A DNA stretch of 47,846 nt from Snodgrassella alvi (GTDB lineage: Bacteria > Pseudomonadota > Gammaproteobacteria > Burkholderiales > Neisseriaceae). The notes under the pieces are model-generated. The model searched no databases. It had not been told where the DNA came from and saw only the letters and a program-made list of their open reading frames with translations. The stretch lies in the NCBI RefSeq assembly GCF_002777425.1, contig NZ_MDVC01000003.1, positions 1 through 47,846 on the forward strand, written 5' to 3'. This document shows positions 19,644 through 26,428 of the stretch, in pieces (positions within the stretch are counted from its first letter, which is position 1; every line of letters starts with the position of its first letter). Made by a program: the position numbers and the translations under genes.

Positions 19644-20588
19644 ATGGTGAAAAACCAGTATGAACAACAAAATCAATTTGTTTTTACTCTGAGTGAAGAT
19701 AATCCACCTAAACAGCAAGCTGTGGCCAGTACGACTACCAGTGCGGCAACAATGACAACAGATGTGATGCCCGAGTGGGAGCGCCGTCTTGAACAGTTGC
19801 GACAACATAAAAAAAAGCAGGATGGCGGGTCTGTTCACCATGAGAATGCAAAAATCACTAAACCGTCAGTGGCCGCACGCAAAACCAGAAGGCCGGAGGA
19901 ACATGGTTTCAATTTACCACCGGCGGTAACGGGTACTGTAGCAGGCCGTAGCGCATATACAAGGCCTAATCCCAGAAACAATAACCTGCCTCAGCCTAAT
20001 AATGAAGTTTTACTTGATCCAGTACAGCGGGAGCGGGTTTATCGTGCTTACCTGAAGCAATGGCAGCAGCAAAGTACTCTGGAAGTACAACAGCAGGAAT
20101 CTGCTTTAAATGATACAGCCTTACTGATTCAGGAAGACTGGCTGGCTGCACAGAACTGTTTACAAAGCGCACCCATCGATGAAAATTTGCCTTCAAGCTG
20201 TACTATTCAACTAAAGGGTAATCAGTCTACTGTCTTACAAACAGAAACCAGCCAGAATAATGCTGATGGTGAGTTGCCTGCTACAACAGAAAACGGCCAA
20301 CCAATTATTCATGTACATATGCATGTGATCGAACCACGCGGGACGGCCAACAGGGCAGTAGCCTGTATTTCCGAGCAGGCATTATTGCAGCAGTTAAGCG
20401 AGAAATTACGTCCCCATCTGGCCGATGTATTGTCAGGTATGGTGCGTGTTGCCGTACAAAAACATACTGCCGGACTGGTAAGTACCTTGCAGCGTGAATT
20501 ACTGGCAGAAGTGCCTGCGGCGGTAGAAGATGTATTGCAGCATAATCTGGCGCAAGTAATGAGTAATTTTAAGAAAAAACAACGCTAA
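19644..20588 (+). CDS. uncharacterised protein with disordered N-terminus and helical C-terminus
   Basis: The 314-residue protein is not recognised. About the first 200 residues are Gln/Asn/Thr-rich and low in hydrophobic residues, so probably disordered, with a short charged segment WERRLEQLRQHKKKQ near residue 35. The last 75 residues (SEQALLQQLSEKLRPHLADVLSGMVRVAVQKH...VLQHNLAQVMSNFKKK) are amphipathic helix and resemble the C-terminal helical tails of host proteins annotated only as hypothetical. A purine-rich AGAAGAGGGGG precedes the ATG. It is the last host gene before the prophage. Confidence 0.6.
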   Translation: MVKNQYEQQNQFVFTLSEDNPPKQQAVASTTTSAATMTTDVMPEWERRLEQLRQHKKKQDGGSVHHENAKITKPSVAARKTRRPEEHGFNLPPAVTGTVAGRSAYTRPNPRNNNLPQPNNEVLLDPVQRERVYRAYLKQWQQQSTLEVQQQESALNDTALLIQEDWLAAQNCLQSAPIDENLPSSCTIQLKGNQSTVLQTETSQNNADGELPATTENGQPIIHVHMHVIEPRGTANRAVACISEQALLQQLSEKLRPHLADVLSGMVRVAVQKHTAGLVSTLQRELLAEVPAAVEDVLQHNLAQVMSNFKKKQR

Positions 20589-20895
20589 AAGCTGATTTTA
20601 TTTTGCCGGTTATGCACAGTGGACTAAAAATTTTTATCTGTAGTTCTGTAGTGATACAAAAATAATTGCAGTTTCATCAGTTTTGTCACATAACCAAAAG
20701 ATTAAAAATTAAGGTAGCCAAATATCAGTTTGGATAATATTCATTTTGCTTTATAGGATAGCGGTTTTGAGTAATCGATAATATTGTTATCGCCCGTTTT
20801 ATCGCAAACTGGCAAAACTATTTATTTTTAGAGCTACCCTAAAATTTGTATTGATTTACTACTGCGGGAAAAGTTTAAATGCATTCAGTGAATAA
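20589..20895. other. 307-bp intergenic spacer before the tRNA promoter
   Basis: AT-rich DNA between the last host protein gene and the tRNA-Thr promoter. No gene, terminator with a clear stem, or repeat was found. Confidence 0.5.
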
Positions 20896-20924
20896 TGGAG
20901 AACAACAGGCAATTATGCTATACT
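20896..20924 (+). promoter_or_regulatory. promoter of tRNA-Thr
   Basis: TGGAGA (20896-20901), a 17-base spacer and TATACT (20919-20924) are followed by the G+C discriminator GCGCGCC typical of stringently controlled stable-RNA promoters. Confidence 0.6.
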
Positions 20925-20954
20925 GCGCGCCATTCTGATTAAAATCAATGCAAT

Positions 20955-21030
20955 GCCAGTATAGCTCAGTTGGTAGAGCAGCGCACTCGTAACGCGAAGG
21001 TCACAGGTTCGATTCCTGCTACTGGCACCA
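20955..21030 (+). tRNA. tRNA-Thr (anticodon CGT)
   Basis: A 76-base cloverleaf can be drawn: acceptor GCCAGTA/TACTGGC, D arm GCTC...GAGC, anticodon loop CTCGTAA giving anticodon CGT, T arm ACAGG-TTCGATT-CCTGC... and an encoded ACCA end. The anticodon stem contains an A-C pair next to the loop and a G-A pair at its base; the latter is also usual in proteobacterial tRNA-Thr(CGT). The prophage integrase lies 118 bases downstream, so the 3' half is very likely the attachment site. Confidence 0.95.
20990..21030 (+). other. probable prophage attachment site (attL) in tRNA-Thr
   Basis: Integrase genes of this class sit beside the attachment core, commonly the anticodon-to-3' part of a tRNA. The tRNA is intact here and host genes lie to its left, so this is the left junction. 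The exact core cannot be fixed because the right junction is beyond the window. Confidence 0.5.
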
Positions 21031-21067
21031 TTATATTTAATAAAATTAAGTGATTAACCGTGTTTTG

Positions 21068-21083
21068 TGTCAATATTGTGACA
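21068..21083. repeat. inverted repeat between tRNA and integrase
   Basis: TGTCA-ATATTG-TGACA lies 38 bases after the tRNA and 65 bases before int. It could be an integrase arm-type or a regulatory site. Confidence 0.3.
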
Positions 21084-21148
21084 ATTAACTTTTAAAAATA
21101 ACTGTTTTGGGGTATGGTGTGTGATTCCCAATCAGTCAATTTTTATAT

Positions 21149-22138
21149 ATGGCTTCCATCTTCAAACGCGGGGACAAATATACTGCGCGCGTCCGCCTTA
21201 AAGGTAAAGAAGTAACCAAAACGTTCTCTACCAAAGCCGAGGCGCGCGAATGGGCAGTACAAACAGAATCAGATATCAATAGCAGACGACTAGGATTGAC
21301 GCCGAAGAATATTACTGTTGGCGACCTTATCCGTCGATATTTGTTAGAAGTAACGCCTTTGAAGCGAGGGCATAGAAATGAGCATATTAGACTTAACCTA
21401 GTACTAAAAACTGATTTGGCCAATGTTCTTGTCTCTGAATTAATGCCAACCCATATTGCTCAATGGCGGGATGATCGTCTAAAGAAAGTACAATCTCCTA
21501 GCGTCGCCCGTGAACTAACTACTATTTCTAGCGTACTTAATCATGCAATGAAAGAGTGGGGGCTCATCTACGACAATCCTGCCCGTAAGATCAAAAGGCC
21601 ACAAGGAAATAAAGCGCGTACACGCAGGCCTACAGACGATGAAATACATCGCATTTGCTTATGGTGTCATTATGATGATAGCACCCCTCCTAAACTGAAA
21701 AAACAGCGTGTAGCCTTGGCTTTCTTGTTTGCAATTGAAACAGCTATGCGAGCTGGTGAATTATGTGGTTTGGAGTGGGGCGATATCGATTTTAACCGCA
21801 GGGTGGCGCACTTAGAAATGACTAAAAACGGCTACTCTCGCGATGTCCCGTTATCTAAGGCTGCAATAAAACTACTTCATCAGCTTGAGCAGGTTAATTT
21901 GCCTACTGTTTTCGACCTTGATCCAGATTCATTAAGCACCACATTCAGGCGGGCTTGTCGCGTTTGCGGAATATCTGACCTGCATTTTCATGATTCACGC
22001 CGTGAAGCCTTGACAAGAATGTCTAAAAAGGTGAATGTGATGGATTTGGCAAAGATTTCAGGGCATAGAGATATAAAAATATTGCTTAATACCTATTATG
22101 CCCCAGACGCAGCTAATCTGGCAGATTTACTTGATTGA
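21149..22138 (+). CDS. phage tyrosine integrase
   Basis: The 329-residue site-specific recombinase has an N-terminal arm-binding region (FKRGDKYTARVRLKGKEVTKTF), a SAM-like core-binding domain (about 60-150) and a C-terminal catalytic domain. The catalytic residues are visible: Arg in ETAMRAGELCGLEW, His and Arg in HFHDSRREALTRM, His in KISGHRDI and the nucleophile Tyr in LNTYYAPD. The start has no Shine-Dalgarno (it follows ATTTTTATAT), so translation initiation may be weak or the start could differ. It converges on the excisionase-like gene with a 12-base overlap. Confidence 0.93.
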   Translation: MASIFKRGDKYTARVRLKGKEVTKTFSTKAEAREWAVQTESDINSRRLGLTPKNITVGDLIRRYLLEVTPLKRGHRNEHIRLNLVLKTDLANVLVSELMPTHIAQWRDDRLKKVQSPSVARELTTISSVLNHAMKEWGLIYDNPARKIKRPQGNKARTRRPTDDEIHRICLWCHYDDSTPPKLKKQRVALAFLFAIETAMRAGELCGLEWGDIDFNRRVAHLEMTKNGYSRDVPLSKAAIKLLHQLEQVNLPTVFDLDPDSLSTTFRRACRVCGISDLHFHDSRREALTRMSKKVNVMDLAKISGHRDIKILLNTYYAPDAANLADLLD

Positions 22139-22408
22139 TTGCTTTCGTTTGGCATAATCTTTTACATCTGCTGGAATCCATAAAGAATGCGCCGTTTGAT
22201 TCAATTTTACCGGCCTTGGAAAATCAGGCTTACACGCGATGCGACTTTTAAAATGCCCAATTGAGCATGAAAAGAATCGGGCGCATCGTTCTGCATTCCA
22301 TAAATTGCTATTATCATTTTGCGCAAGAATAAGCGCATCTAGTCTATTAAGGATGTCGGACAATAGTGTGCCTAAATCAGCTTGTGCGGTTTGCATTTGT
22401 CGTTCCAT
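22127..22408 (-). CDS. excisionase-like / AlpA-type DNA-binding protein
   Basis: A 93-residue protein whose second half (LWNAERCARFFSCSIGHFKSRIACKPDFPRPVKLNQTAHSLWIPADVKDYAKRKQ) has the winged helix-turn-helix pattern of MerR-like excisionases and AlpA regulators: a recognition helix, then FPRPV and a W-x-P-A-D wing end. Its position beside int and at the downstream end of the early leftward operon suggests excision (directionality) control. The ATG at 22408 lacks a Shine-Dalgarno; the Met at 22396 has GGAACGACAA before it and may be the true start. Confidence 0.65.
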   Translation of the reverse strand: MERQMQTAQADLGTLLSDILNRLDALILAQNDNSNLWNAERCARFFSCSIGHFKSRIACKPDFPRPVKLNQTAHSLWIPADVKDYAKRKQSIK

Positions 22409-22418
22409 TAATAAAAAT

Positions 22419-22433
22419 CCGGCAGATTGCCGG
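22419..22433 (-). terminator. intergenic hairpin unit before the excisionase-like gene
   Basis: CCGGC-N5-GCCGG, followed on the minus strand by ATTTTTATT. Member of the early-operon hairpin series, with a different stem sequence from the main AGCCAGC type. Confidence 0.5.
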
Positions 22434-22452
22434 TGTGTGTTGTTACGTTTGC

Positions 22453-22704
22453 TTAGGGTTGTTTAGGTTGCTGTGTGTTATGCCAGTCGCAGGATAGGCC
22501 TGAGGCTTTGTCTTGGTTATTACTTTCGTAAAGCTGTTCGTTGTAAACAATGCAGGTGATTTTGCGCCCATCATGTAACACAATCTGTGTTTCTATAATA
22601 CGTTTACTAGCCCGTTCTGCTAATTTGGCGTTCCGCTCTTCTGCGAAATCACAACCGGCAATAAAAAAAGCCGCTATGCCATCTATAATCAATTTAGTTT
22701 TCAT
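22453..22704 (-). CDS. small prophage lipoprotein
   Basis: The 83-residue product starts MKTKLIIDGIAAFFIAGC, a lipoprotein-type signal with lipobox IAGC, though Asp at position 8 in the hydrophobic stretch is unusual. The mature part is charged at first (EERNAKLAERASKR) and then has VLHDGRKITCIVYNEQ. I do not recognise it. Lipoproteins in the early part of temperate phages often block superinfection or phage adsorption, which is only a possibility here. The start at 22704 is chosen because AGGACAGATAAC precedes it. Confidence 0.55.
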   Translation of the reverse strand: MKTKLIIDGIAAFFIAGCDFAEERNAKLAERASKRIIETQIVLHDGRKITCIVYNEQLYESNNQDKASGLSCDWHNTQQPKQP

Positions 22705-22730
22705 GTTATCTGTCCTGATAATCAAAATTA

Positions 22731-22751
22731 AAGCCAGCTTTGAGCCGGCTT
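22731..22751 (-). terminator. intergenic hairpin unit before the lipoprotein gene
   Basis: AAGCCGGC-N5-GCTGGCTT on the minus strand with one C-A mismatch, then TAATTTTGATT. The stem matches the AGCCAGC family. Confidence 0.55.
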
Positions 22752-22754
22752 GTG

Positions 22755-23393
22755 TTAGGACGGGTCAGGAATGCGTTTATCTATAGTAAATACATACACC
22801 CAAACCCACGGATTATCGTCCCATGAGCCTTGTCCATTAATTTCTTCCCATATTCTTTTATAGTTGGTTACGTATGATCCATCCTCAATAACTGCGCCCT
22901 CGGCTTTGGCATCCGCTTCGCTAATGTCATGTAACCTTTCAAGCCTAACAGCTATGAGGTTCAGGAATAACCTGCATATTTGCTTGGGCATATGTAGGTT
23001 TGGCCGCCACTTGTTGGCTGGGTTTCCGGCACATCTTGTCAATTGATAATAATCTATACTATCAATCATAGCTTTCACGGTTTGATTGCCACCTGCTTTA
23101 TACTCTACTTTATACTCTACGGTGTAATGGGTGTAATGGGTGTAATGGGTGTCATGAGTGTATGAAAGCAAGTCACCGCATTTAGTCACCTTGAATGATT
23201 CACGTACCCATAATTTATCTCCCGCCATGCCATGAGGTGGCGAGAAGTTGCCATTTGTTCCGGGAATGGTAAAAGCACCATCTTTTTTAAGATGCGCTGG
23301 TTTTAATAATCGGCGCGTTTGTGTTTTATCTCCATTCCGTAGTGCCGCGACCATTTCCGTGCAAAATAGAATAGGGCGTTCTTTTGGGGTCAT
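22755..23393 (-). CDS. ASCH/PUA-like phage protein
   Basis: A 212-residue protein with the start KERPILFCTEMVAALRNGDKTQTRRLLKP, the pattern of a large phage family related to ASCH (RNA-binding PUA-like) domains, in which P-I-L-F...M-V-x-A-x-L-x-G-x-K-T-Q-T-R-R is conserved. Further typical pieces are GDKLWVRESF and RLHDISEADAKAEG. Function is not established. Residues about 75-95 are a low-complexity run (THDTHYTHYTHYT, VEYKVEYK) made by short tandem DNA repeats. The start at 23393 follows TTGGAG by six bases. Confidence 0.75.
   Translation of the reverse strand: MTPKERPILFCTEMVAALRNGDKTQTRRLLKPAHLKKDGAFTIPGTNGNFSPPHGMAGDKLWVRESFKVTKCGDLLSYTHDTHYTHYTHYTVEYKVEYKAGGNQTVKAMIDSIDYYQLTRCAGNPANKWRPNLHMPKQICRLFLNLIAVRLERLHDISEADAKAEGAVIEDGSYVTNYKRIWEEINGQGSWDDNPWVWVYVFTIDKRIPDPS
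23097..23165. repeat. two adjacent in-frame tandem repeats
   Basis: TTTATACTCTAC occurs twice in tandem (23097-23120), directly followed by GGTGTAATG three times and the variants GGTGTCATG and AGTGTATG. Unit lengths of 12 and 9 keep the reading frame. Confidence 0.85.
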
Positions 23394-23415
23394 ATTAGTC
23401 TCCAAAATAATTAAA

Positions 23416-23432
23416 GCCAGCTGGTAGCTGAC
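23416..23432 (-). terminator. intergenic hairpin unit before the ASCH-like gene
   Basis: GTCAGC-TACCA-GCTGGC on the minus strand (one T-G pair), then TTTAATTATTTTGGAG, the last part being the Shine-Dalgarno of the next gene. A slightly decayed member of the series. Confidence 0.5.
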
Positions 23433-23435
23433 AAA

Positions 23436-23903
23436 TTAACCTTTTATAAAAGCAAACCAGTGCGTGCCGCCATGTCTTTTAGTCACATGACCAAACAATG
23501 GTTTATGCGGTGTGAGGGCTAAAATATCTTTAACCTTGATTTGGGTTTCATTCCATTTAAAGATTAAAGTGCCGTTTGGTTTTAAAACTCGGAAACATTC
23601 AGCAAAACCTTTCCGTAAGTCATCTCGCCAGTCTTGTCCTAGTTTTCCATACTTCTTAGCCAGCCACGATTTAGAACCGGCTTTGTTCAAATGTGGAGGG
23701 TCAAAAACAACAAGATGAAAAGCGTCGTCTAGGAATGGCAAATCCGTAAAATCAAGAAGAACATCTGGGTTAATATCTAACGCGCGACCATCGCATAAAA
23801 TATGGGATTCCTGACGTTTATCACCAAATAGGCAGCGTTCATCTTTCTTGTCAAACCACATCATGCGACTGCCGCAGCAGGGGTCTAGTACAGGGCTGTT
23901 CAT
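23436..23903 (-). CDS. SAM-dependent methyltransferase
   Basis: The 155-residue protein has a Rossmann-type methyltransferase core: motif I near the N-terminus (LDPCCGSRMMWFD), an acidic residue binding SAM ribose (CDGRALDINPDVLLDFTDLPF), and motif IV FDPPH, the (D/N/S)PP(Y/F/H) form seen in N6-adenine or N4-cytosine and some RNA methyltransferases. C-terminal FRVLKPNGTLIFKWNE follows. No partner restriction gene is near, so it is probably a solitary phage modification enzyme. The target is unknown. The start at 23903 follows TTGGAG. Confidence 0.8.
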   Translation of the reverse strand: MNSPVLDPCCGSRMMWFDKKDERCLFGDKRQESHILCDGRALDINPDVLLDFTDLPFLDDAFHLVVFDPPHLNKAGSKSWLAKKYGKLGQDWRDDLRKGFAECFRVLKPNGTLIFKWNETQIKVKDILALTPHKPLFGHVTKRHGGTHWFAFIKG

Positions 23904-23920
23904 GTTAAACTCCAAAATTA

Positions 23921-23941
23921 AAGCCAGCTAGTAGCTGGCTT
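23921..23941 (-). terminator. intergenic hairpin unit before the methyltransferase gene
   Basis: Perfect AAGCCAGC-N5-GCTGGCTT, then TAATTTTGGAG and the ATG 19 bases after the stem. The hairpin overlaps the stop codon of the upstream gene. Confidence 0.65.
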
Positions 23942-24359
23942 ATGGATTTACAAATACTTTTTTTAAATCATCTTCGGTTAATGTGATTTTTTCAACTAAT
24001 TTGCCAGACTCATAATAAGGAATTTTAATATGCTCATCTAAAACCTTATCAATCTTGTCTTGTAACGCTTTAACTTCGTCATCAGACAACGAATCAGCTA
24101 CTTCAGCCCCCTCAAACCCGTTATCCTCAAGCCTTTCATCTAATTCCAAAAGCAAATCGCCCACATCAATAAGACTAACACCACTAGGTGAGATTGGCAC
24201 TTGCTCATACGCGTGAACAGTTGTGAATACTCTTGACTTTACGAATTCGTCAGCAAACGATATAGCTTCTTCAATAGAATCATGTACTGTGTCGTTGTAG
24301 GCGTCACCGTTGTCATCGATAACCGCGTAACAAAGTTTTGTTTCTTTATTTGCTTCCAT
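23940..24359 (-). CDS. acidic phage protein of unknown function
   Basis: I do not recognise this 139-residue, strongly acidic protein. It starts with a compact section (KLCYAVIDDNGDAYNDTVHDSIEEAISFADEFVKS) that looks like a small alpha/beta domain and continues with acidic helical segments (LLLELDERLEDNGFEGAEVADSLSDDEVKALQDKIDKVLDEHI). The high negative charge would suit a DNA-mimic or inhibitor, but nothing specific supports this. The ATG at 24359 is taken as start because the longer read begins with TTG. It lies in the tightly packed early operon. Confidence 0.6.
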   Translation of the reverse strand: MEANKETKLCYAVIDDNGDAYNDTVHDSIEEAISFADEFVKSRVFTTVHAYEQVPISPSGVSLIDVGDLLLELDERLEDNGFEGAEVADSLSDDEVKALQDKIDKVLDEHIKIPYYESGKLVEKITLTEDDLKKVFVNP

Positions 24360-24380
24360 AATAAATTTTCCCAAAAATTA

Positions 24381-24400
24381 AAGCCGCATAAAAGCGGCTT
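24381..24400 (-). terminator. intergenic hairpin unit
   Basis: AAGCCGC-N6-GCGGCTT followed on the minus strand by TAATTTTTGGGA. Same layout as its neighbours, with the stem core changed on both arms together (GCCGC/GCGGC instead of GCCAGC/GCTGGC). Confidence 0.6.
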
Positions 24401-24413
24401 GTTGTTCAACTGG

Positions 24414-24737
24414 TCACCACTCCTCTAAATCAATTACAAGTACTTGATCTGTTCCGAGTTGTTCTACAACCTCCTTGGGATAATGGCAAGACACTTTAAC
24501 GCTATCGCCATTATCGTCGTTATATTCATAATCTGAACCAACATCTTTATATTTGCCATCATTTATATCTTCTACAACCATTTCTAGGGAATCGTTTCCG
24601 AATTCATTGCCGTTTTTTATGTTTTCGTTTATTAAATTTAAAAGATATACTTTTATACTCTCTATATCATAAGCTATGTAAATATTGGGCTCATCGCCAA
24701 TTTGGAAATATTTAATCTCTAAATTTTCATTACTCAT
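24414..24737 (-). CDS. acidic phage protein of unknown function
   Basis: The 107-residue product is acidic and rich in Asp/Asn, with a repeated aromatic pattern (KYFQIGDEPNIYIAYDIESIKVYLLNLI, DVGSDYEYNDDNGDSVKVSCHYPKEVVEQL). I do not recognise it. The start at 24737 (MSNENLEIK) follows GGAGAGTAACA; the longer frame to 24794 would reach past the hairpin and into the upstream gene and is not supported. Confidence 0.55.
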   Translation of the reverse strand: MSNENLEIKYFQIGDEPNIYIAYDIESIKVYLLNLINENIKNGNEFGNDSLEMVVEDINDGKYKDVGSDYEYNDDNGDSVKVSCHYPKEVVEQLGTDQVLVIDLEEW

Positions 24738-24756
24738 TGTTACTCTCCAAAATAAA

Positions 24757-24779
24757 ATAGCCAGTGTGGTGCTGGCTAT
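24757..24779 (-). terminator. intergenic hairpin unit
   Basis: ATAGCCAG-N7-CTGGCTAT, an eight-base perfect stem, then TTTATTTTGGAG on the minus strand. Confidence 0.65.
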
Positions 24780-24786
24780 AAGTTGT

Positions 24787-25383
24787 TTAATCAAATACCC
24801 ATTCGGGAATGGTTGGTTCCTTCAACGGCCAAAAGGGGGATATCCCTCCAATAAAATTGGGTGTCTGCTGAAAAAGCACTGTTACAGATGCCATTCCTCT
24901 TTGGATTAAAATAGGCGTATTATTAGAGTCAAGTATTTTGCCTACCTTACGGAATCTATTTAATAATTCGGGGTCAAAATTAGATGGTTTAATCTCCTTG
25001 CTACATTGGTCTTTAAACCATTTAGGTATATCTGGATAAATAGCCTGTATTTCGGGTTCTGACGCGCAAAACCCATCGCTTTTAATAGAAATTATGCCAT
25101 CTTCCTGTGTAATAATATAATGTACTTTGGGGTTAATTTTAGCCAAACATTCAATAGGGATTATGCAGCAATCATCTGGCTGAAATTGATTTTCTCCCCC
25201 AACTTGTTCTGGCAAATCAATTTTTAATGCACCAACAACCAAGTGATCAGTCGCCTCTATAATTACACTGTTTGTTTTGAAGCGCAGATTTACTGCATTT
25301 ACATAATACCTAATATCATCTTTAGCACTTAACAAAGATAATGCTCGTAAATACTTTCCGTTAATAAAGACTTGTTTTTTCAT
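24787..25383 (-). CDS. DNA sliding-clamp (beta subunit)-like phage protein
   Basis: The 198-residue protein has the pattern AKDDIRYYVNAVNLRF...IIEATDHLVVGALKIDLP...IIPIECL...YPDIPKWF...NFDPELLNRFRKVGK, which recalls phage proteins described as DnaN-like: a KDIRYYLNGV start, ATDGHRL, then IPRDLL and FNPEYL. Real beta clamps have three such domains and about 370 residues; this has room for about one and a half, so it may work as an oligomer or bind clamp partners. The family link is from memory of the motif order. It lies among recombination and SSB genes, consistent with a replication role. Confidence 0.65.
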   Translation of the reverse strand: MKKQVFINGKYLRALSLLSAKDDIRYYVNAVNLRFKTNSVIIEATDHLVVGALKIDLPEQVGGENQFQPDDCCIIPIECLAKINPKVHYIITQEDGIISIKSDGFCASEPEIQAIYPDIPKWFKDQCSKEIKPSNFDPELLNRFRKVGKILDSNNTPILIQRGMASVTVLFQQTPNFIGGISPFWPLKEPTIPEWVFD

Positions 25384-25400
25384 TATTCAACTCCAAAATA

Positions 25401-25423
25401 ATAGCCAGCACTAGGCTGGCTAT
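25401..25423 (-). terminator. intergenic hairpin unit before the clamp-like gene
   Basis: ATAGCCAGC-N5-GCTGGCTAT, nine-base perfect stem and five-base loop, then TATTTTGGAG on the minus strand. The best-preserved member. Confidence 0.7.
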
Positions 25424-25452
25424 AGTCGTTAAGTTATGGTTGGTATTTAGGG

Positions 25453-26028
25453 TTATTTATTGTCGGATGATTTCACTACTTCAACTTTACCAAAGATGCC
25501 CCCAAAAGCACTGATATTAGTTTTCTCAGCATAAACATCCCCAAGGATATATCCATCAGCATATATAGTAAGCTCTCTGGTTCTAACATCTCCATGGATG
25601 GAACCACTATCATCGATGGCAATGTTATCAGCTTCGACACCTCCACTAATGTTTCCGTCATTAGTAATAACAACGATCTTTGAGTTGACATTCCCAAGGA
25701 TGAACCGTCTACCTTTAACGATAAGCTTACCATCAACCGATAATGTGCCGTTAACAATAATATTGCCAGTAAGCATGCATTCTTTTTTGATATGCACGTC
25801 ACCGGGATAATAGATATCCCCGCCTTTATATTCTTCTATTACTAAAGGTTCCATTTTAGACGGGAGTTCATCTAGTAACCACATGGCAAAGGCGAAATAG
25901 CCCAATTCTTCCCATTTTTTCAGTACCTTTAAAGCGTCAGCTTCACCAGATGGAAAACGCCGGTTGAACTCATTAATGTAGTCATGTCCGAAGTTATTTG
26001 CTTCTAACCATTCGCTTGTAATAATCAT
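25453..26028 (-). CDS. bactofilin-like beta-helix protein with helical N-terminal domain
   Basis: Residues 1-50 (EANNFGHDYINEFNRRFPSGEADALKVLKKWEELGYFAFAMWLLDELP) look helical and resemble an N-terminal module of several phage-encoded proteins. From about residue 65 the protein is a series of short turns (GDIYYPGDVHIKKECMLTGNIIVNGTLSVDGKLIVKG..., GNISGGVEADNIAIDDSGSIHGDVRTRELTIYADGYILGDVYAEKTNISAFGGIFGKV) matching the right-handed beta-helix of bactofilins. Bactofilins polymerise; why a phage should encode one is unclear. The start at 26028 follows AAGGACAATACC. 191 residues. Confidence 0.6.
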   Translation of the reverse strand: MIITSEWLEANNFGHDYINEFNRRFPSGEADALKVLKKWEELGYFAFAMWLLDELPSKMEPLVIEEYKGGDIYYPGDVHIKKECMLTGNIIVNGTLSVDGKLIVKGRRFILGNVNSKIVVITNDGNISGGVEADNIAIDDSGSIHGDVRTRELTIYADGYILGDVYAEKTNISAFGGIFGKVEVVKSSDNK

Positions 26029-26058
26029 GGTATTGTCCTTAGTATCTCGTAATAAAAA

Positions 26059-26077
26059 AGCCAGCATTTAGCTGGCT
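26059..26077 (-). terminator. intergenic hairpin unit before the bactofilin-like gene
   Basis: AGCCAGC-N5-GCTGGCT on the minus strand, then TTTTTTATTACG. Here the distance from the hairpin to the start codon is longer (about 30 bases). Confidence 0.65.
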
Positions 26078-26078
26078 G

Positions 26079-26134
26079 TGTCTACTCATCCACGAAAATG
26101 CACTCATTGAATGCATTTAAATTGATAAGCTTTA
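26079..26134 (-). repeat. conserved 3' element, copy A (also at 31809-31862)
   Basis: About 50 bases immediately after the stop of the 72-residue repeat protein match those after the stop of the 147-residue paralogue, with only a few differences. The core AAATGCA...TGCATTT can form a seven-base stem. Each copy is followed by a hairpin unit of the early-operon series. Confidence 0.8.
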
Positions 26135-26350
26135 TCCATAAATGTGTATGTCTACTGGTTCCCACTCATCTTCATTCATGCATGAGATTAACCCATCATA
26201 TGTACCCCCAGCGTCGGCCTTGGCTTCACCCTGTAAAACAATAGTAGCACGCGTCTCTTTCCAAAAGATAACAACCGACCCGTCACACTTTCTTTTTCTA
26301 CCTACAGGGAATTTAATTCCAGATGCATCGGGCTTCTTAACTTCAAGCAT
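26132..26350 (-). CDS. single-repeat member of the YPV(G/A)R repeat family
   Basis: The 72-residue protein is one copy of a repeat found twice each in two proteins about 5.7 kb upstream in the same operon: IKFPVGRKRKCDGSVVIFW...ATIVLQGEA...W-E-P-V-D-I-H-I-Y-G. The N-terminus (MLEVKKPDASG) matches the start of the others (ML(K/E)(I/V)...P). I do not know this family. The pattern of short beta-strand-like stretches suggests a small beta domain. An AAGGAG Shine-Dalgarno precedes the ATG. Confidence 0.7.
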   Translation of the reverse strand: MLEVKKPDASGIKFPVGRKRKCDGSVVIFWKETRATIVLQGEAKADAGGTYDGLISCMNEDEWEPVDIHIYG

Positions 26351-26396
26351 GATTAACTCCTTTCAATTTGCGTTGTTTGTAAGAGATAAAATAAAA

Positions 26397-26412
26397 CCCG
26401 CTGGTTGGCGGG
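26397..26412 (-). terminator. intergenic hairpin unit before the 72-residue gene
   Basis: CCCGC-N6-GCGGG, then TTTTATTTTATC on the minus strand. It resembles an intrinsic terminator and lies 47 bases before the start codon. Confidence 0.6.
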
Positions 26413-26428
26413 CTGGGTTATTGATATT

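Noticed and set aside
1-20588. Neisseria-type DNA uptake sequences
   Set aside because: The terminators and intergenic regions I read do not contain the GCCGTCTGAA core or an obvious repeated 10-12-mer variant, but a full count was not possible by eye.
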